This document shows positions 1 through 6,999 of a DNA stretch of 9,820 nt, piece by piece. The position numbers and the translations under genes were made by a program. The stretch's first letter is position 1, and every line of letters starts with the position of its first letter. This stretch comes from Candidatus Aminicenantota bacterium (GTDB taxonomy: Bacteria; Acidobacteriota; Aminicenantia; UBA2199). The stretch is from positions 1 through 9,820 of the forward strand of contig JAPKZM010000255.1 of NCBI GenBank assembly GCA_026393775.1, given 5' to 3'. The notes beneath the pieces were generated by a model. That model ran no database searches, had not been told where the DNA came from, and saw only the letters and a list, made by a program, of their open reading frames with translations.

Positions 1-411
1 GACCTGCTCAACCAGGAAAAGCAGAACATGCTAACCCGAATGAGCGACCTCAGCGACCAGAATCAAGAGATGCAGACCGCCCTCAACTCGGTTTATTACG
101 CCATGGACCTGCGCAAGAACCTGACGCAGAAGGGCATCATCAAGGGCGGCTTCCTGCGCTCCACCAAGCTGCAAAAGGTCGATTTCTCCATGTTCGACCG
201 CTCGCTGGACCTGCGCGGCGAGCCCATCATCACGGCCAATGCGGTCGATTTCGGCATCAGCCGCATTAAGGACGTCACCATTTATCCCAGCTATTTCATA
301 GCCGACGCCGACTTCAAGGTCGAATTCGATGAAGCCGGGCAGAACGTGACCATCACCATCCTGGACCTCAAGAGATTCAAGAGCGAAAAGATCGCCATCG
401 CCATCGAATAG
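1..411 (+). CDS. C-terminal fragment of coiled-coil envelope protein, Cbp1-like (partial)
   Basis: The reading frame is open at the left window edge and ends with TAG at 409-411, leaving 136 visible residues. The first 30 or so residues are polar and Gln/Glu/Asn-rich (LLNQEKQNM, DLSDQNQEMQ), as at the end of a long coiled coil. A short segment with LNSVYYAMDLRKNL and KGIIKGGFL follows, then a beta-rich tail with alternating charged and hydrophobic residues. This order (coiled coil, then a 'YY.....L...GII..GGFL' segment, then a small beta domain) resembles the C-terminus of proteins annotated as Cbp1-family adhesins or coiled-coil lipoproteins in Bacteroidota. That match is from memory and moderate. 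The N-terminus, including any signal peptide or lipobox, is outside the window, so localisation is inferred. The next gene starts 16 bases downstream, so they may share a transcript. Function unknown. Confidence 0.75.
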   Translation, partial: DLLNQEKQNMLTRMSDLSDQNQEMQTALNSVYYAMDLRKNLTQKGIIKGGFLRSTKLQKVDFSMFDRSLDLRGEPIITANAVDFGISRIKDVTIYPSYFIADADFKVEFDEAGQNVTITILDLKRFKSEKIAIAIE

Positions 412-427
412 AAAAAAATAAAAGTTC

Positions 428-1582
428 ATGATCGGCACCGTGTACACCGTGGCTAAGGGCGGCGCCGGGATCATCCGTCTGGCGGACCGGACCGTATTCG
501 TGCCCGGGGTCATCAGCGGCGAAACGGTGGAATTCACCATCCAGGGCGGGCAAAAAGGAATCTGGCAGGGCCGGCTGCAGCGTGTCCTTGAACCGTCGCC
601 GCAGCGGTTGGCGGCGCCCTGCCCCCATTACGGGGAATGCGGCGGCTGCAACCTGCAGCACATGGCCTACGAAGAACAGCTGCGCTGCAAAAAAGAAATC
701 CTGAGCACCAACCTGAAAAAGATCGCCGCCGTCACCCCCGGCGAGCTTGTCTCCGTCTTGCCTTCGCCCCCTTTCCGCTACCGCAGCAAGATCGAGCTGC
801 AGGTGCGCGACTCGGCCATCGGCTTTTTCAAAAAACAATCGCACCAGCTGGTGACCATCGCCGAGTGCCTGCTGCTGAGCGAAGAAGCGGAACGCTTCGC
901 ACTGGAGACGCCCCTGCCGGCCGGGAGTGACGGCGTGCTGCAGATACTGAGCAACGGCAGCAAATTGGCGGCCCGGGTGGAAAGGCCGCCGAACGAGCCC
1001 CTTTGGCTGACAACGGATCGTTCACTTTCATTCGCTTTTCCTCAGTTTCATTACCGGAGCGGTCCAGAACATTTTATCCAGGCCAATCTGTTCCAGATGC
1101 AGCCCATGCTGGAATTGCTGGACGAACAACTGGCTACCGCCCCCCGCGGCGACTCCGCCGCCGACCTTTTTTGCGGCGGCGGCTTTTTTACTCTGTTGCT
1201 GGCCAAGTGCTTTCCGCGGGTCCTGGCCCTGGAAAGCGACCCGGCCAACCTGGCCGCCCTAGGCGCCAACCTGGAGTCCAACCGGGTCCGCAATGTCGAG
1301 GCCCGCGCCGCCGACGCCCTGAATTCCGAATTGCCGCCCTTGGACCTGGCCGTTCTCGATCCGCCGCGGGGCGGGCTTTCACCGGCGCTCATTTTCCGCA
1401 TCGCCCGGGCCAAAATCGGGAAGGTGATCTATTTTTCATGCGATTCGGCCACCTTCTCCCGCGACCTGCGCCTGTTTCTCAAACATGGCTACGAGCTGCA
1501 GGATCTACGGATCATCGACAATTTTCCCCAGACCGATCATTTCGAGATTTTCTCCGTCCTAAAAATAATCGAGCCTTCATAA
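428..1582 (+). CDS. TrmA/RlmD-family 23S rRNA or tRNA 5-methyluridine methyltransferase
   Basis: This 384-residue class I SAM-dependent RNA methyltransferase should methylate C5 of a uridine in rRNA or tRNA. Residues 1-55 look like a TRAM RNA-binding domain. A [4Fe-4S] site is visible as C65-x5-C71-x2-C74 (CPHYGECGGCNLQH) with the fourth ligand probably C147. The FIQAN segment (216-220) and the SAM-binding DLFCGGG (246-252) follow. DPPRGG lies at 311-316, the catalytic Cys is C338 in FSCDSATFSRD, and the general base is E373 in the HFE segment near the C-terminus. The length is slightly below that of E. coli RlmD. The ATG at 428 is chosen because the TRAM domain begins directly after it; no clear Shine-Dalgarno precedes it (AT-rich gap 412-427). 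Which uridine is modified (RlmD, RlmC, TrmA or RlmCD type) cannot be told from sequence alone, so no symbol is given. Confidence 0.93.
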   Translation: MIGTVYTVAKGGAGIIRLADRTVFVPGVISGETVEFTIQGGQKGIWQGRLQRVLEPSPQRLAAPCPHYGECGGCNLQHMAYEEQLRCKKEILSTNLKKIAAVTPGELVSVLPSPPFRYRSKIELQVRDSAIGFFKKQSHQLVTIAECLLLSEEAERFALETPLPAGSDGVLQILSNGSKLAARVERPPNEPLWLTTDRSLSFAFPQFHYRSGPEHFIQANLFQMQPMLELLDEQLATAPRGDSAADLFCGGGFFTLLLAKCFPRVLALESDPANLAALGANLESNRVRNVEARAADALNSELPPLDLAVLDPPRGGLSPALIFRIARAKIGKVIYFSCDSATFSRDLRLFLKHGYELQDLRIIDNFPQTDHFEIFSVLKIIEPS

Positions 1583-1612
1583 TTGTTTTTGTTAATTCCG
1601 CGAACTTATGCT
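1583..1612 (+). promoter_or_regulatory. weak candidate sigma70-type promoter before the dipeptidase gene
   Basis: TTGTTT (1583-1588) and TATGCT (1607-1612) are separated by 18 bases in an AT-rich island between two GC-rich genes. The predicted transcript start (about 1619) falls only about 5 bases before the ATG at 1624, and no Shine-Dalgarno is visible. The boxes match consensus only partly (3/6 and 4/6). The same near-leaderless layout appears with a much stronger promoter at 5974-6003, which slightly supports this one. Confidence 0.3.
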
Positions 1613-1623
1613 ATTACTATCCT

Positions 1624-3084
1624 ATGAGAAAAATCGTAATTTTAATCATATTTATTTTCACTGCCGCCTGGCTTCCCGCTGGTGACGACCATCTCAATTG
1701 CTTTAGCATCGTGGCCGGGAAAGACGCTACCAGCGACGGTTCGGTGCTGCTGGCCCATAACGAGGACGACTACGGCCGCTTGCTGGTCAATGTCTACAAG
1801 GTGGCGGCCCAGGAACATGGCAAGGGCGACATGGTCGTTCTCAAGAGCGGTGCCACTCTCCCCCAGGTAAAAAACACTCCGGCCCTGCTGTGGCTGGAAA
1901 TCCCAGAAAGCGATTTCGCCGACTCCTACGTGAACGAATACGGCGTGGCCGTCACCTCCGATTCATGCCCTTCGCGCGAGGACAAGCCGGAGCTGGTCAA
2001 GGGCGGCATCGGTTTCATGCTGCGGCGCCTGATAGCCGAAAGGGCGCAGACCGCCCGCGAAGGCGTGCGCATCGCCGGGGAACTGATCTCCCAGTTCGGC
2101 TACAACGCATCGGGACGCACCTACATCATCGCCGACCCCAGGGAAGGCTGGTTCCTGCATGTTGTCAAGGGAAAACACTGGATCGCCCGGCGCGTCCCCG
2201 ACAATGAACTCGCCGTCATCGCCAATTGCTATACCATCGGCCTCGTCGACCTGAGCGACAAAAAAAATTTCCTGGGATCGCCAGACCTCATCGAATACGC
2301 CATCCAGCGCGGCTGGTACGACCCTAAAAAGGACGGCGACTTCGATTTTGCCCGTGCCTATTCGGACCCGGACGACCTGGCCGACATGAAAAACATCCTG
2401 CGCCAATGGCAGGGAACCAACCTCCTGGCCTCCAAGTCCCGCGAATTGGATGAACGCTTGCCGTTTTCCTTCAAACCCAAGCGCGCTATCCGCCTCAACG
2501 ACCTGTTCCATGTCCTGCGCGACCATTATGAAGGAAGCGAGTATGATCTGAGCGACAATTATAAAAACGGCTCCCCCAATTCCGGCAAGAACCGCACCAT
2601 CTGCACCGAGTCAACCCAGTACGCGTTCGTCGCCCAATTGCGCGACTGGCTGCCGGCCGAGATCGCCCATGTCGCATGGATCTGTTTCCGCCGGCCCGAC
2701 AGCAATGCTTTTTCCCCCTGGTATGTGACCGCCGACCAGTTTCCCGACGGTTACGGCCTGAGCAACGCCGCCGACGCGCTAAAGAACCATTTTTCTCCCC
2801 TGGCCGGCCAGGCACTGGAAGATTCCGGCCTGGCGTTCAACGCCTTCGCCAGGCTCTCGGAAATGGTCGACAAGCAGTACAAGATCCGGATCGAGAAAAC
2901 CCAGAAGCTTTGGCGCAACCATGAGGATTTCCTGTTCCGGGACGTGAAGGACCACGAAAAGGAATTCGCCTATCTGCTGAAGACCAACAAAACCGTGGCG
3001 CAAAAAATAATCGCCAACTATTTCCACAACCTGGAATACAACAAATGGTTCCTGGCCCTGGAACTGCTCAGGGAATTCCGTTAA
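1624..3084 (+). CDS. secreted C69-family (PepD-like) dipeptidase, Ntn hydrolase
   Basis: A 486-residue peptidase family C69 protein, expected to cleave dipeptides or short peptides. Residues 1-20 form a signal peptide: MRK, then a hydrophobic core (IVILIIFIFTAAWL), then a cleavage site near PAG. The nucleophile is predicted to be C26, exposed after removal of a short propeptide (DDHLN), as in N-terminal-nucleophile hydrolases. It is followed by the family's conserved FSIVAGKDATSDGS and the AHNEDD segment. Further family landmarks are VNEYGVAVTSDS, RTYIIADPREGWFLHVV, and a late TESTQYAFVAQLRDWLP segment near residues 328-344. The frame stays open far upstream to 1003, but that stretch overlaps the methyltransferase in another frame; the ATG at 1624 is right because it begins the signal peptide. 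The cation transporter follows 10 bases later. With the MFS/POT-like carrier nearby it suggests extracytoplasmic peptide use, an inference. Confidence 0.92.
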   Translation: MRKIVILIIFIFTAAWLPAGDDHLNCFSIVAGKDATSDGSVLLAHNEDDYGRLLVNVYKVAAQEHGKGDMVVLKSGATLPQVKNTPALLWLEIPESDFADSYVNEYGVAVTSDSCPSREDKPELVKGGIGFMLRRLIAERAQTAREGVRIAGELISQFGYNASGRTYIIADPREGWFLHVVKGKHWIARRVPDNELAVIANCYTIGLVDLSDKKNFLGSPDLIEYAIQRGWYDPKKDGDFDFARAYSDPDDLADMKNILRQWQGTNLLASKSRELDERLPFSFKPKRAIRLNDLFHVLRDHYEGSEYDLSDNYKNGSPNSGKNRTICTESTQYAFVAQLRDWLPAEIAHVAWICFRRPDSNAFSPWYVTADQFPDGYGLSNAADALKNHFSPLAGQALEDSGLAFNAFARLSEMVDKQYKIRIEKTQKLWRNHEDFLFRDVKDHEKEFAYLLKTNKTVAQKIIANYFHNLEYNKWFLALELLREFR

Positions 3085-3094
3085 AAAAGGGTAC

Positions 3095-4012
3095 ATGAAA
3101 TCTGCCAAAGACTCAAAATCGGTCGTTTTCGCCGCCTTCAGCGCCAATATTTTCATCGCCGCGGTCAAATTCCTGGTGGCCTGGGTCACCGCTTCTTCGG
3201 CCATCCTGGCCGAGGCCATTCATTCCAGCGCCGACACGTTCAACCAGATGCTTCTCTTCATCGGCATCAAGAAAGCCGCCAAAAAGGCCGATGAACTCCA
3301 TCCCTTCGGATTTTCCGGCGAAGCCTATTTCTGGTCTTTCATTGTGGCCATCATCCTGTTCACCAGCGGCGCCATTTTTTCCATTTACGAGGGCGTACGC
3401 AAGCTGAACCATCCGGCTCCGGTTGAGCACATTTTTTACGCCTTCCTGGTCCTGGGCATCGCCATTGTCGCCGAAGCGCTATCCTTACGCGTGGCATTCA
3501 AAAGGATCAATATTGAACGCGGCCAGACCGGGATCATCGCCTACCTGCGCAAGTCAAAAAAAGCGGAACTGATCGTGGTGTTCATGGAGGACAGCGCGGC
3601 CCTCATCGGCCTGACCATCGCCCTGGTCGCGTTGCTGCTCGAACATTTCAGCAAAACAACCATGTTCGACGGCCTGGCCTCGATTTTGATCGGCGTGCTT
3701 CTGGCCTTCACCGCCCTGTTCATCGGCAACGAAACCAGGTCATTGATCATCGGTGAAAGCGCCGACCCGGCCCTTCTGCGCAAGATTCACCAACTGTTTT
3801 TGAATGAAGAGAGCATCGCCCGGGTCATCCACATCCGTTCCCTACACCTGGGCGCCGAGGACATCCTGTTGGCCGTCAAGGCCGAATTCGACGCGCACTT
3901 GAACACCGAGCAGATCTGTGTCCTGATCAACGGCCTGGAAAAGGACATCCGCGCTCAATTTCCCGAAGTGAACAAGATATTCATCGAACCCGATATGTTT
4001 CGCAAGCGCTAG
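3095..4012 (+). CDS. cation diffusion facilitator transporter, SLC30A9/ZNT9-like subgroup
   Basis: A 305-residue inner-membrane divalent-cation (probably Zn2+) exporter of the CDF family. Six hydrophobic segments lie roughly at 10-31, 35-57, 77-98, 113-133, 158-182 and 190-211, followed by a cytoplasmic domain (about 215-305). TM2 carries H43-x3-D47 (AEAIHSSADTFNQ) and is followed by HPFGFSGEAYFW (69-80). TM5 carries FMEDSAALIG (163-172). From memory, this combination matches the human SLC30A9/ZNT9 branch better than the YiiP branch. By alignment with YiiP the TM5 metal ligands would be residues 162 and 166: D166 is present, but 162 is Val instead of His or Asp, so E165 or another group may complete the site. 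Start: ATG 10 bases after the dipeptidase stop, with an AAGGG-like ribosome site 3 bases away. Its stop is 6 bases from the stop of the convergent MFS gene. Confidence 0.9.
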   Translation: MKSAKDSKSVVFAAFSANIFIAAVKFLVAWVTASSAILAEAIHSSADTFNQMLLFIGIKKAAKKADELHPFGFSGEAYFWSFIVAIILFTSGAIFSIYEGVRKLNHPAPVEHIFYAFLVLGIAIVAEALSLRVAFKRINIERGQTGIIAYLRKSKKAELIVVFMEDSAALIGLTIALVALLLEHFSKTTMFDGLASILIGVLLAFTALFIGNETRSLIIGESADPALLRKIHQLFLNEESIARVIHIRSLHLGAEDILLAVKAEFDAHLNTEQICVLINGLEKDIRAQFPEVNKIFIEPDMFRKR

Positions 4013-4018
4013 GCTTGG

Positions 4019-5608
4019 CTATCCCTGGCGGGTCATGCCCTTAGCCATCCACTTGCGGGCCAGGACCAGGGCTATGGGCGAGACCATGGCGATGAGCGCG
4101 TAGAGCAGCCACATGCTCCCGGTGCGCATGGGAAGGCCCAATTCCGGCTTGGGGCAGAAATTGGCGACCATGTAGCCTGAGTACATCGCGGTAATCATCT
4201 TGGTCAGGAACCAGGGAAATTGCCCGATGCCCATATACAATCCGGTCTTGCCCTCGGGGGCGATCTCGGCCACCCATTGCAGGAAGCGCGGCTGCCACAT
4301 GGCCTCGCCCACCGACATCAGCAGGATGAACAGGATGAACAGGTAGATGTTGGGGCCGACGGCCAAAAGGAAAGTGGGCAGGGCCATGACGAAGGTACCG
4401 GCGATCATCATTTTATAGACGTTGCTGCGTGCCGTCAGGGCGGCAATGAGCGGGGAAAATACGAAGATCAGGATGGGGTTGAGGTTGGAGAAGACCTCGA
4501 AATTACGGCTGACGCCAGTGCCGGCGAAAGCCCGGTCCAGGTAATAGGGAATGGTCAGCCAATTATGGGCGAAAAGGGTCTGCACCGGGATGAGGATGAA
4601 AATGAAGAAGACGAAGCGGCCGTCGCGGAAAGGGTGGTCGGGCCTCTTGCGCAGGAACTCCCAAATGGCGCCCAGGACGGCCGCAGCCAGCAGCGGGTAA
4701 AGCAGGTAGCTCTTCAGAGAGACCTTGCCCAGGCGGGAGAGGACAACCAGCGCCAGTGCCCCCAGGGACACGGCGATCCAGCCGAGGAACGGCAGGAGCG
4801 GGATGCGCGGCGCGTCCTTTTTCGCCGGGGCGGCGGCCTTGGCATCCGCGGCCCGGTTCTGCTCGGCGGTGTTCATCTCCCGGGTTTCGCGCGCCACCCG
4901 TTCGACCGATTGGCGGTCGACCTTGCGCGTGATGATCAGCAAAGTCAACAAGGAACCGAACAGCATGATGGCGGCATAGATCCAGAACACGGCGGTCAGG
5001 CCGTTGGGAGGGAACTTCACCGCGAAGGCGTGACGCGTGTTGGAAGAAACGAATCCCGAAAGAAAGGCGCCCAGGTTCATCAGGCCGTAGATGACCGCGT
5101 AGCCGATGGCGGCCGTCTGCGGGTTGGTGTAGCGCTTGACACCGGCGTAGGCCGCGGGCATGTAAAGGCCGTAGGCGACCACCATCAGCAGCAGGCCGCC
5201 AACCATGAGCAGGAACATGGGCGAGCCCATGCCGCTGCCCAGTGAAATGGTCCCGGACAGGGCGATCAGGACATAGCCCAACATCATCACCGCCAACGCC
5301 AGGGCCAGCGAGACGCGCACGCCGATCTTGTCGGAAACTCCGCCGAACAGCAGCATGGCGAAAGTGATGCCGCCGGTGACGCCGCCGTAGACCCAGCCGG
5401 AATGGATGTCGCTCAGTATGACATTTTCCGAACAGTATTTCCCCAGGATGGTCAGGAGGCCGAAATAGACAAGCCCTTCGAACACGTAGGGGATGTTGAC
5501 CCCCCAGAGCGCCCGCGGCGCTTTTAAAAAAGCCCCGAAAGTCTCGGCCAATTCATGCAGCGATTTTTTCACGGCCGCCGCCAGGCCGGAGGTTTGTTTT
5601 TCAGTCAT
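4019..5608 (-). CDS. MFS transporter, POT (proton-coupled oligopeptide)-related
   Basis: A 529-residue polytopic membrane protein with about 12-14 hydrophobic segments. The major-facilitator motif A loop is GGVSDKIGVR (89-98). In the second half, VGEAMWQPRFLQWVAEIAP and KTGLYMG (about 433-460) resemble the TM10 region of the PTR/POT peptide carriers (GE...P...APxxxxGxxMG). A hydrophilic Ala/Lys/Arg-rich loop (about 229-268) separates the halves. Substrate is not proven; di/tripeptides are an inference from this motif and from the secreted dipeptidase nearby. The frame is open further upstream to 5770, but that part is Ser/Arg/Cys-rich and overlaps the next gene. The ATG at 5608 (MTEKQTSG) is preferred: it lies 8 bases inside the end of the upstream membrane-protein gene, with GGGAGCGG about 10 bases before it, pointing to translational coupling. 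Confidence 0.85.
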   Translation of the reverse strand: MTEKQTSGLAAAVKKSLHELAETFGAFLKAPRALWGVNIPYVFEGLVYFGLLTILGKYCSENVILSDIHSGWVYGGVTGGITFAMLLFGGVSDKIGVRVSLALALAVMMLGYVLIALSGTISLGSGMGSPMFLLMVGGLLLMVVAYGLYMPAAYAGVKRYTNPQTAAIGYAVIYGLMNLGAFLSGFVSSNTRHAFAVKFPPNGLTAVFWIYAAIMLFGSLLTLLIITRKVDRQSVERVARETREMNTAEQNRAADAKAAAPAKKDAPRIPLLPFLGWIAVSLGALALVVLSRLGKVSLKSYLLYPLLAAAVLGAIWEFLRKRPDHPFRDGRFVFFIFILIPVQTLFAHNWLTIPYYLDRAFAGTGVSRNFEVFSNLNPILIFVFSPLIAALTARSNVYKMMIAGTFVMALPTFLLAVGPNIYLFILFILLMSVGEAMWQPRFLQWVAEIAPEGKTGLYMGIGQFPWFLTKMITAMYSGYMVANFCPKPELGLPMRTGSMWLLYALIAMVSPIALVLARKWMAKGMTRQG

Positions 5609-5963
5609 GGTGTTTTTTCCGCTCCCTACGAAAAATATGCAGATAGATCTCGATGACCGCGATCCCCAGCAGGTTGAAACCGCAAAGCAGGCGCTGCTGC
5701 GGCTGACCCTCCGGGAAAAAGCGGCTGAACTCGACCAGGACAACGGAAAGCAATACAGCCAGCAGCGCATATAAAAACCTGAGCCAGTACCAGCGCTCCC
5801 GGCTCAGGAATATCAGCGCGCTCCAAGCCAGGGCCGTGAAGAACAGCAGTATGGCCGCAGCCATTTCCAAAGAATGCAGCGGCGGACGGTACAAGAGCTG
5901 GTAGAAGCCGAAGGAAAAAGCAGCGATGGCCAGGGGGAAAATTTCTTGCAAGTTCTTTTTCAT
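5601..5963 (-). CDS. small four-helix membrane protein of unknown function
   Basis: A 120-residue protein starting MKKNLQEIFP. Four hydrophobic segments are visible: about 9-25, 34-53, 60-80 and 92-111, with short Arg-rich loops and a basic tail (RRERKKHHD). No family is recognised. Possible earlier starts are TTG at 5984 and ATG at 5978, but the ATG at 5978 lies within the -10 box of a strong promoter (5974-6003). A transcript beginning near 5967 could only use the ATG at 5963, which is therefore chosen. The last 8 bases overlap the start of the POT-related transporter, so the two are probably co-transcribed and translationally coupled. It could be an accessory subunit or chaperone of the transporter, or simply a co-regulated membrane protein; the sequence does not decide. 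Confidence 0.7.
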   Translation of the reverse strand: MKKNLQEIFPLAIAAFSFGFYQLLYRPPLHSLEMAAAILLFFTALAWSALIFLSRERWYWLRFLYALLAVLLSVVLVEFSRFFPEGQPQQRLLCGFNLLGIAVIEIYLHIFRRERKKHHD

Positions 5964-5973
5964 TTTCGCTTTT

Positions 5974-6003
5974 ATCATAACCAAATTGGCCTGCCGTTGT
6001 CAA
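5974..6003 (-). promoter_or_regulatory. strong sigma70-type promoter for the membrane protein/MFS unit
   Basis: On the minus strand TTGACA (6003-5998, perfect -35) is followed after 18 bases by TATGAT (5979-5974, 5/6 match to TATAAT). Transcription should begin near 5967, about 4 bases before the ATG at 5963, giving an almost leaderless mRNA. The -10 box contains the upstream ATG (5978-5976), which excludes that ATG as a start if this promoter is the one used. Confidence 0.7.
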
Positions 6004-6069
6004 TCGCCTCGCCAGTCCTATGTCGGTCTCGGCCGTTTATTTTTTTTATTGCTTGCGCTTTTTTTTGCC

Positions 6070-6098
6070 TTTACTTTTAATCGAGCTTCACCTATAAT
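6070..6098 (+). promoter_or_regulatory. sigma70-type promoter for the helical protein/dcd/radical-SAM unit
   Basis: TTTACT (6070-6075, 4/6 match to -35) and a perfect TATAAT (6093-6098) are separated by 17 bases. The predicted start is near 6105, just at the Shine-Dalgarno of the next gene. A T-rich tract (about 6037-6069) lies directly upstream where an UP element would sit. With the leftward promoter at 5974-6003 it makes 5964-6114 a divergent promoter region. Confidence 0.65.
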
Positions 6099-6104
6099 TT
6101 TCAC

Positions 6105-6110
6105 GGAGGA
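6105..6110 (+). promoter_or_regulatory. Shine-Dalgarno site deciding a GTG start
   Basis: GGAGGA lies 4 bases before GTG at 6115. It is the best ribosome-binding site in the window and fixes the start of the helical protein gene, although the same frame is open further upstream through the promoter region. Confidence 0.75.
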
Positions 6111-6114
6111 ACCA

Positions 6115-6999
6115 GTGGAAATATTGAACATCTTGAAAAAATTCAACGGCCGGCGCCTGGACAATTTCCCCGAGATCCACCACAGCAACCTCTTCAAACG
6201 GATCAGGGAAAATTTCCACCTGGAATTGTTTCTCAAGGGAAGCAACATGCTGTTCTCCCCTTTTTACACCATGCTCCGCGGCGAGTCCTTTACGGAATTG
6301 GACAGCTTCCTGGCCCAGAATGAGGAATTCCTGGACAGCCTGAAGGATTTCATCGTCAACTCGCTCTTTGTCTACAGCGCCGTGATCGAGGAGAACGCCA
6401 ACTACCTGTCCAACGAGCAGGACATCATCATCGGCCGCCTGATGTACCGCGACCATAACAAGTTCGAAGTCAAGCTCTACTCCCATTACCAGGAAGAATT
6501 GCAAAGCGCCTACAATGACAAGATTTATCTCGGCCGCATCTTCGTCGACCTGAAGAAATTCGAAAAAGATTACCTGGGCTTGAACGAGTATTTCCATTCC
6601 ATCCTGGAGCAGAACGCCAAGATCCAGGAAAGGGCGCTCCACAAGCTGCGCTACCCCGACCAGTACAAGAAGCCCTATTTGGACGAGATCGACTACCTGG
6701 CCAAGGAGGTCCACTCCGAGGCCCTGGAGCGGATCAAGCTTTTCCCCAAGAACGACTTGAAGAGCACGCCGACCGTCGCCCTGGTCGAGTGCATCGACAA
6801 CCTTCTGCTCATCCAGAACCTGATGGTCGAATTGAAGGATTTCACCCTGGAATTTGAAGGCAAACTGCGCCTGGGCGAAGAGACCAATTATGTCAAGTAC
6901 CTGTTCAAGTTCTCCAAGGACCTGATCAACGACATCAAGTACCTAAGCAAGCTGTATTACCTGATCAGCAACAAGATATCCAAGTATTCCATCATCTAA
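6115..6999 (+). CDS. uncharacterised all-helical soluble protein
   Basis: A 294-residue protein that I do not recognise. It starts at GTG (MEILNILKKFNGRRL) behind a strong GGAGGA site. The composition is rich in Leu, Lys, Glu, Asp, Phe and Tyr with few Gly or Pro, as expected for a largely alpha-helical cytoplasmic protein. There is no signal peptide, membrane segment, Cys cluster or nucleotide-binding loop. Charged and aromatic patches include EIHHSNLFKRIRENF (21-35), MYRDHNKFEVKLYSHYQEEL (109-128) and HKLRYPDQYKKPYLDEIDYL near the middle. The C-terminal third ends in a Leu/Tyr/Lys/Ser-rich helix. It is the first gene of a unit: its TAA overlaps the ATG of the deaminase gene by one base (TAATG). 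That tight coupling suggests a role with the next two proteins, perhaps as a scaffold or regulator, but no function can be read from the sequence. Confidence 0.85.
   Translation: MEILNILKKFNGRRLDNFPEIHHSNLFKRIRENFHLELFLKGSNMLFSPFYTMLRGESFTELDSFLAQNEEFLDSLKDFIVNSLFVYSAVIEENANYLSNEQDIIIGRLMYRDHNKFEVKLYSHYQEELQSAYNDKIYLGRIFVDLKKFEKDYLGLNEYFHSILEQNAKIQERALHKLRYPDQYKKPYLDEIDYLAKEVHSEALERIKLFPKNDLKSTPTVALVECIDNLLLIQNLMVELKDFTLEFEGKLRLGEETNYVKYLFKFSKDLINDIKYLSKLYYLISNKISKYSII

Noticed and set aside
31..844. Minus-strand frames opposite the first two genes
   Set aside because: They lie antisense to genes with recognisable motifs, and their own translations show no family features.
1003..1623. Long upstream extension of the dipeptidase frame
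   Set aside because: It overlaps the methyltransferase in another frame, its translation is Arg/Pro/Gly-rich, and a clear signal peptide begins at ATG 1624.
4220..5245. 341-codon open frame on the + strand opposite the MFS gene
   Set aside because: Its translation is Gln/Asp/Gly/His-rich low-complexity and mirrors the hydrophobic codons of the transporter; no domain or ribosome site.
5609..5770. N-terminal extension of the MFS gene to 5770
   Set aside because: The extra residues are Ser/Arg/Cys-rich and overlap the small membrane protein gene; motif and coupling evidence support ATG 5608.
6036..6076. T-rich tract considered as an intrinsic terminator
   Set aside because: No GC-rich hairpin precedes it on either strand; it fits better as AT-rich sequence upstream of the 6070-6098 promoter.
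5926..6114. Upstream extension of the helical protein gene
   Set aside because: It runs through the divergent promoter and the T-rich tract; GTG 6115 has a perfect Shine-Dalgarno.
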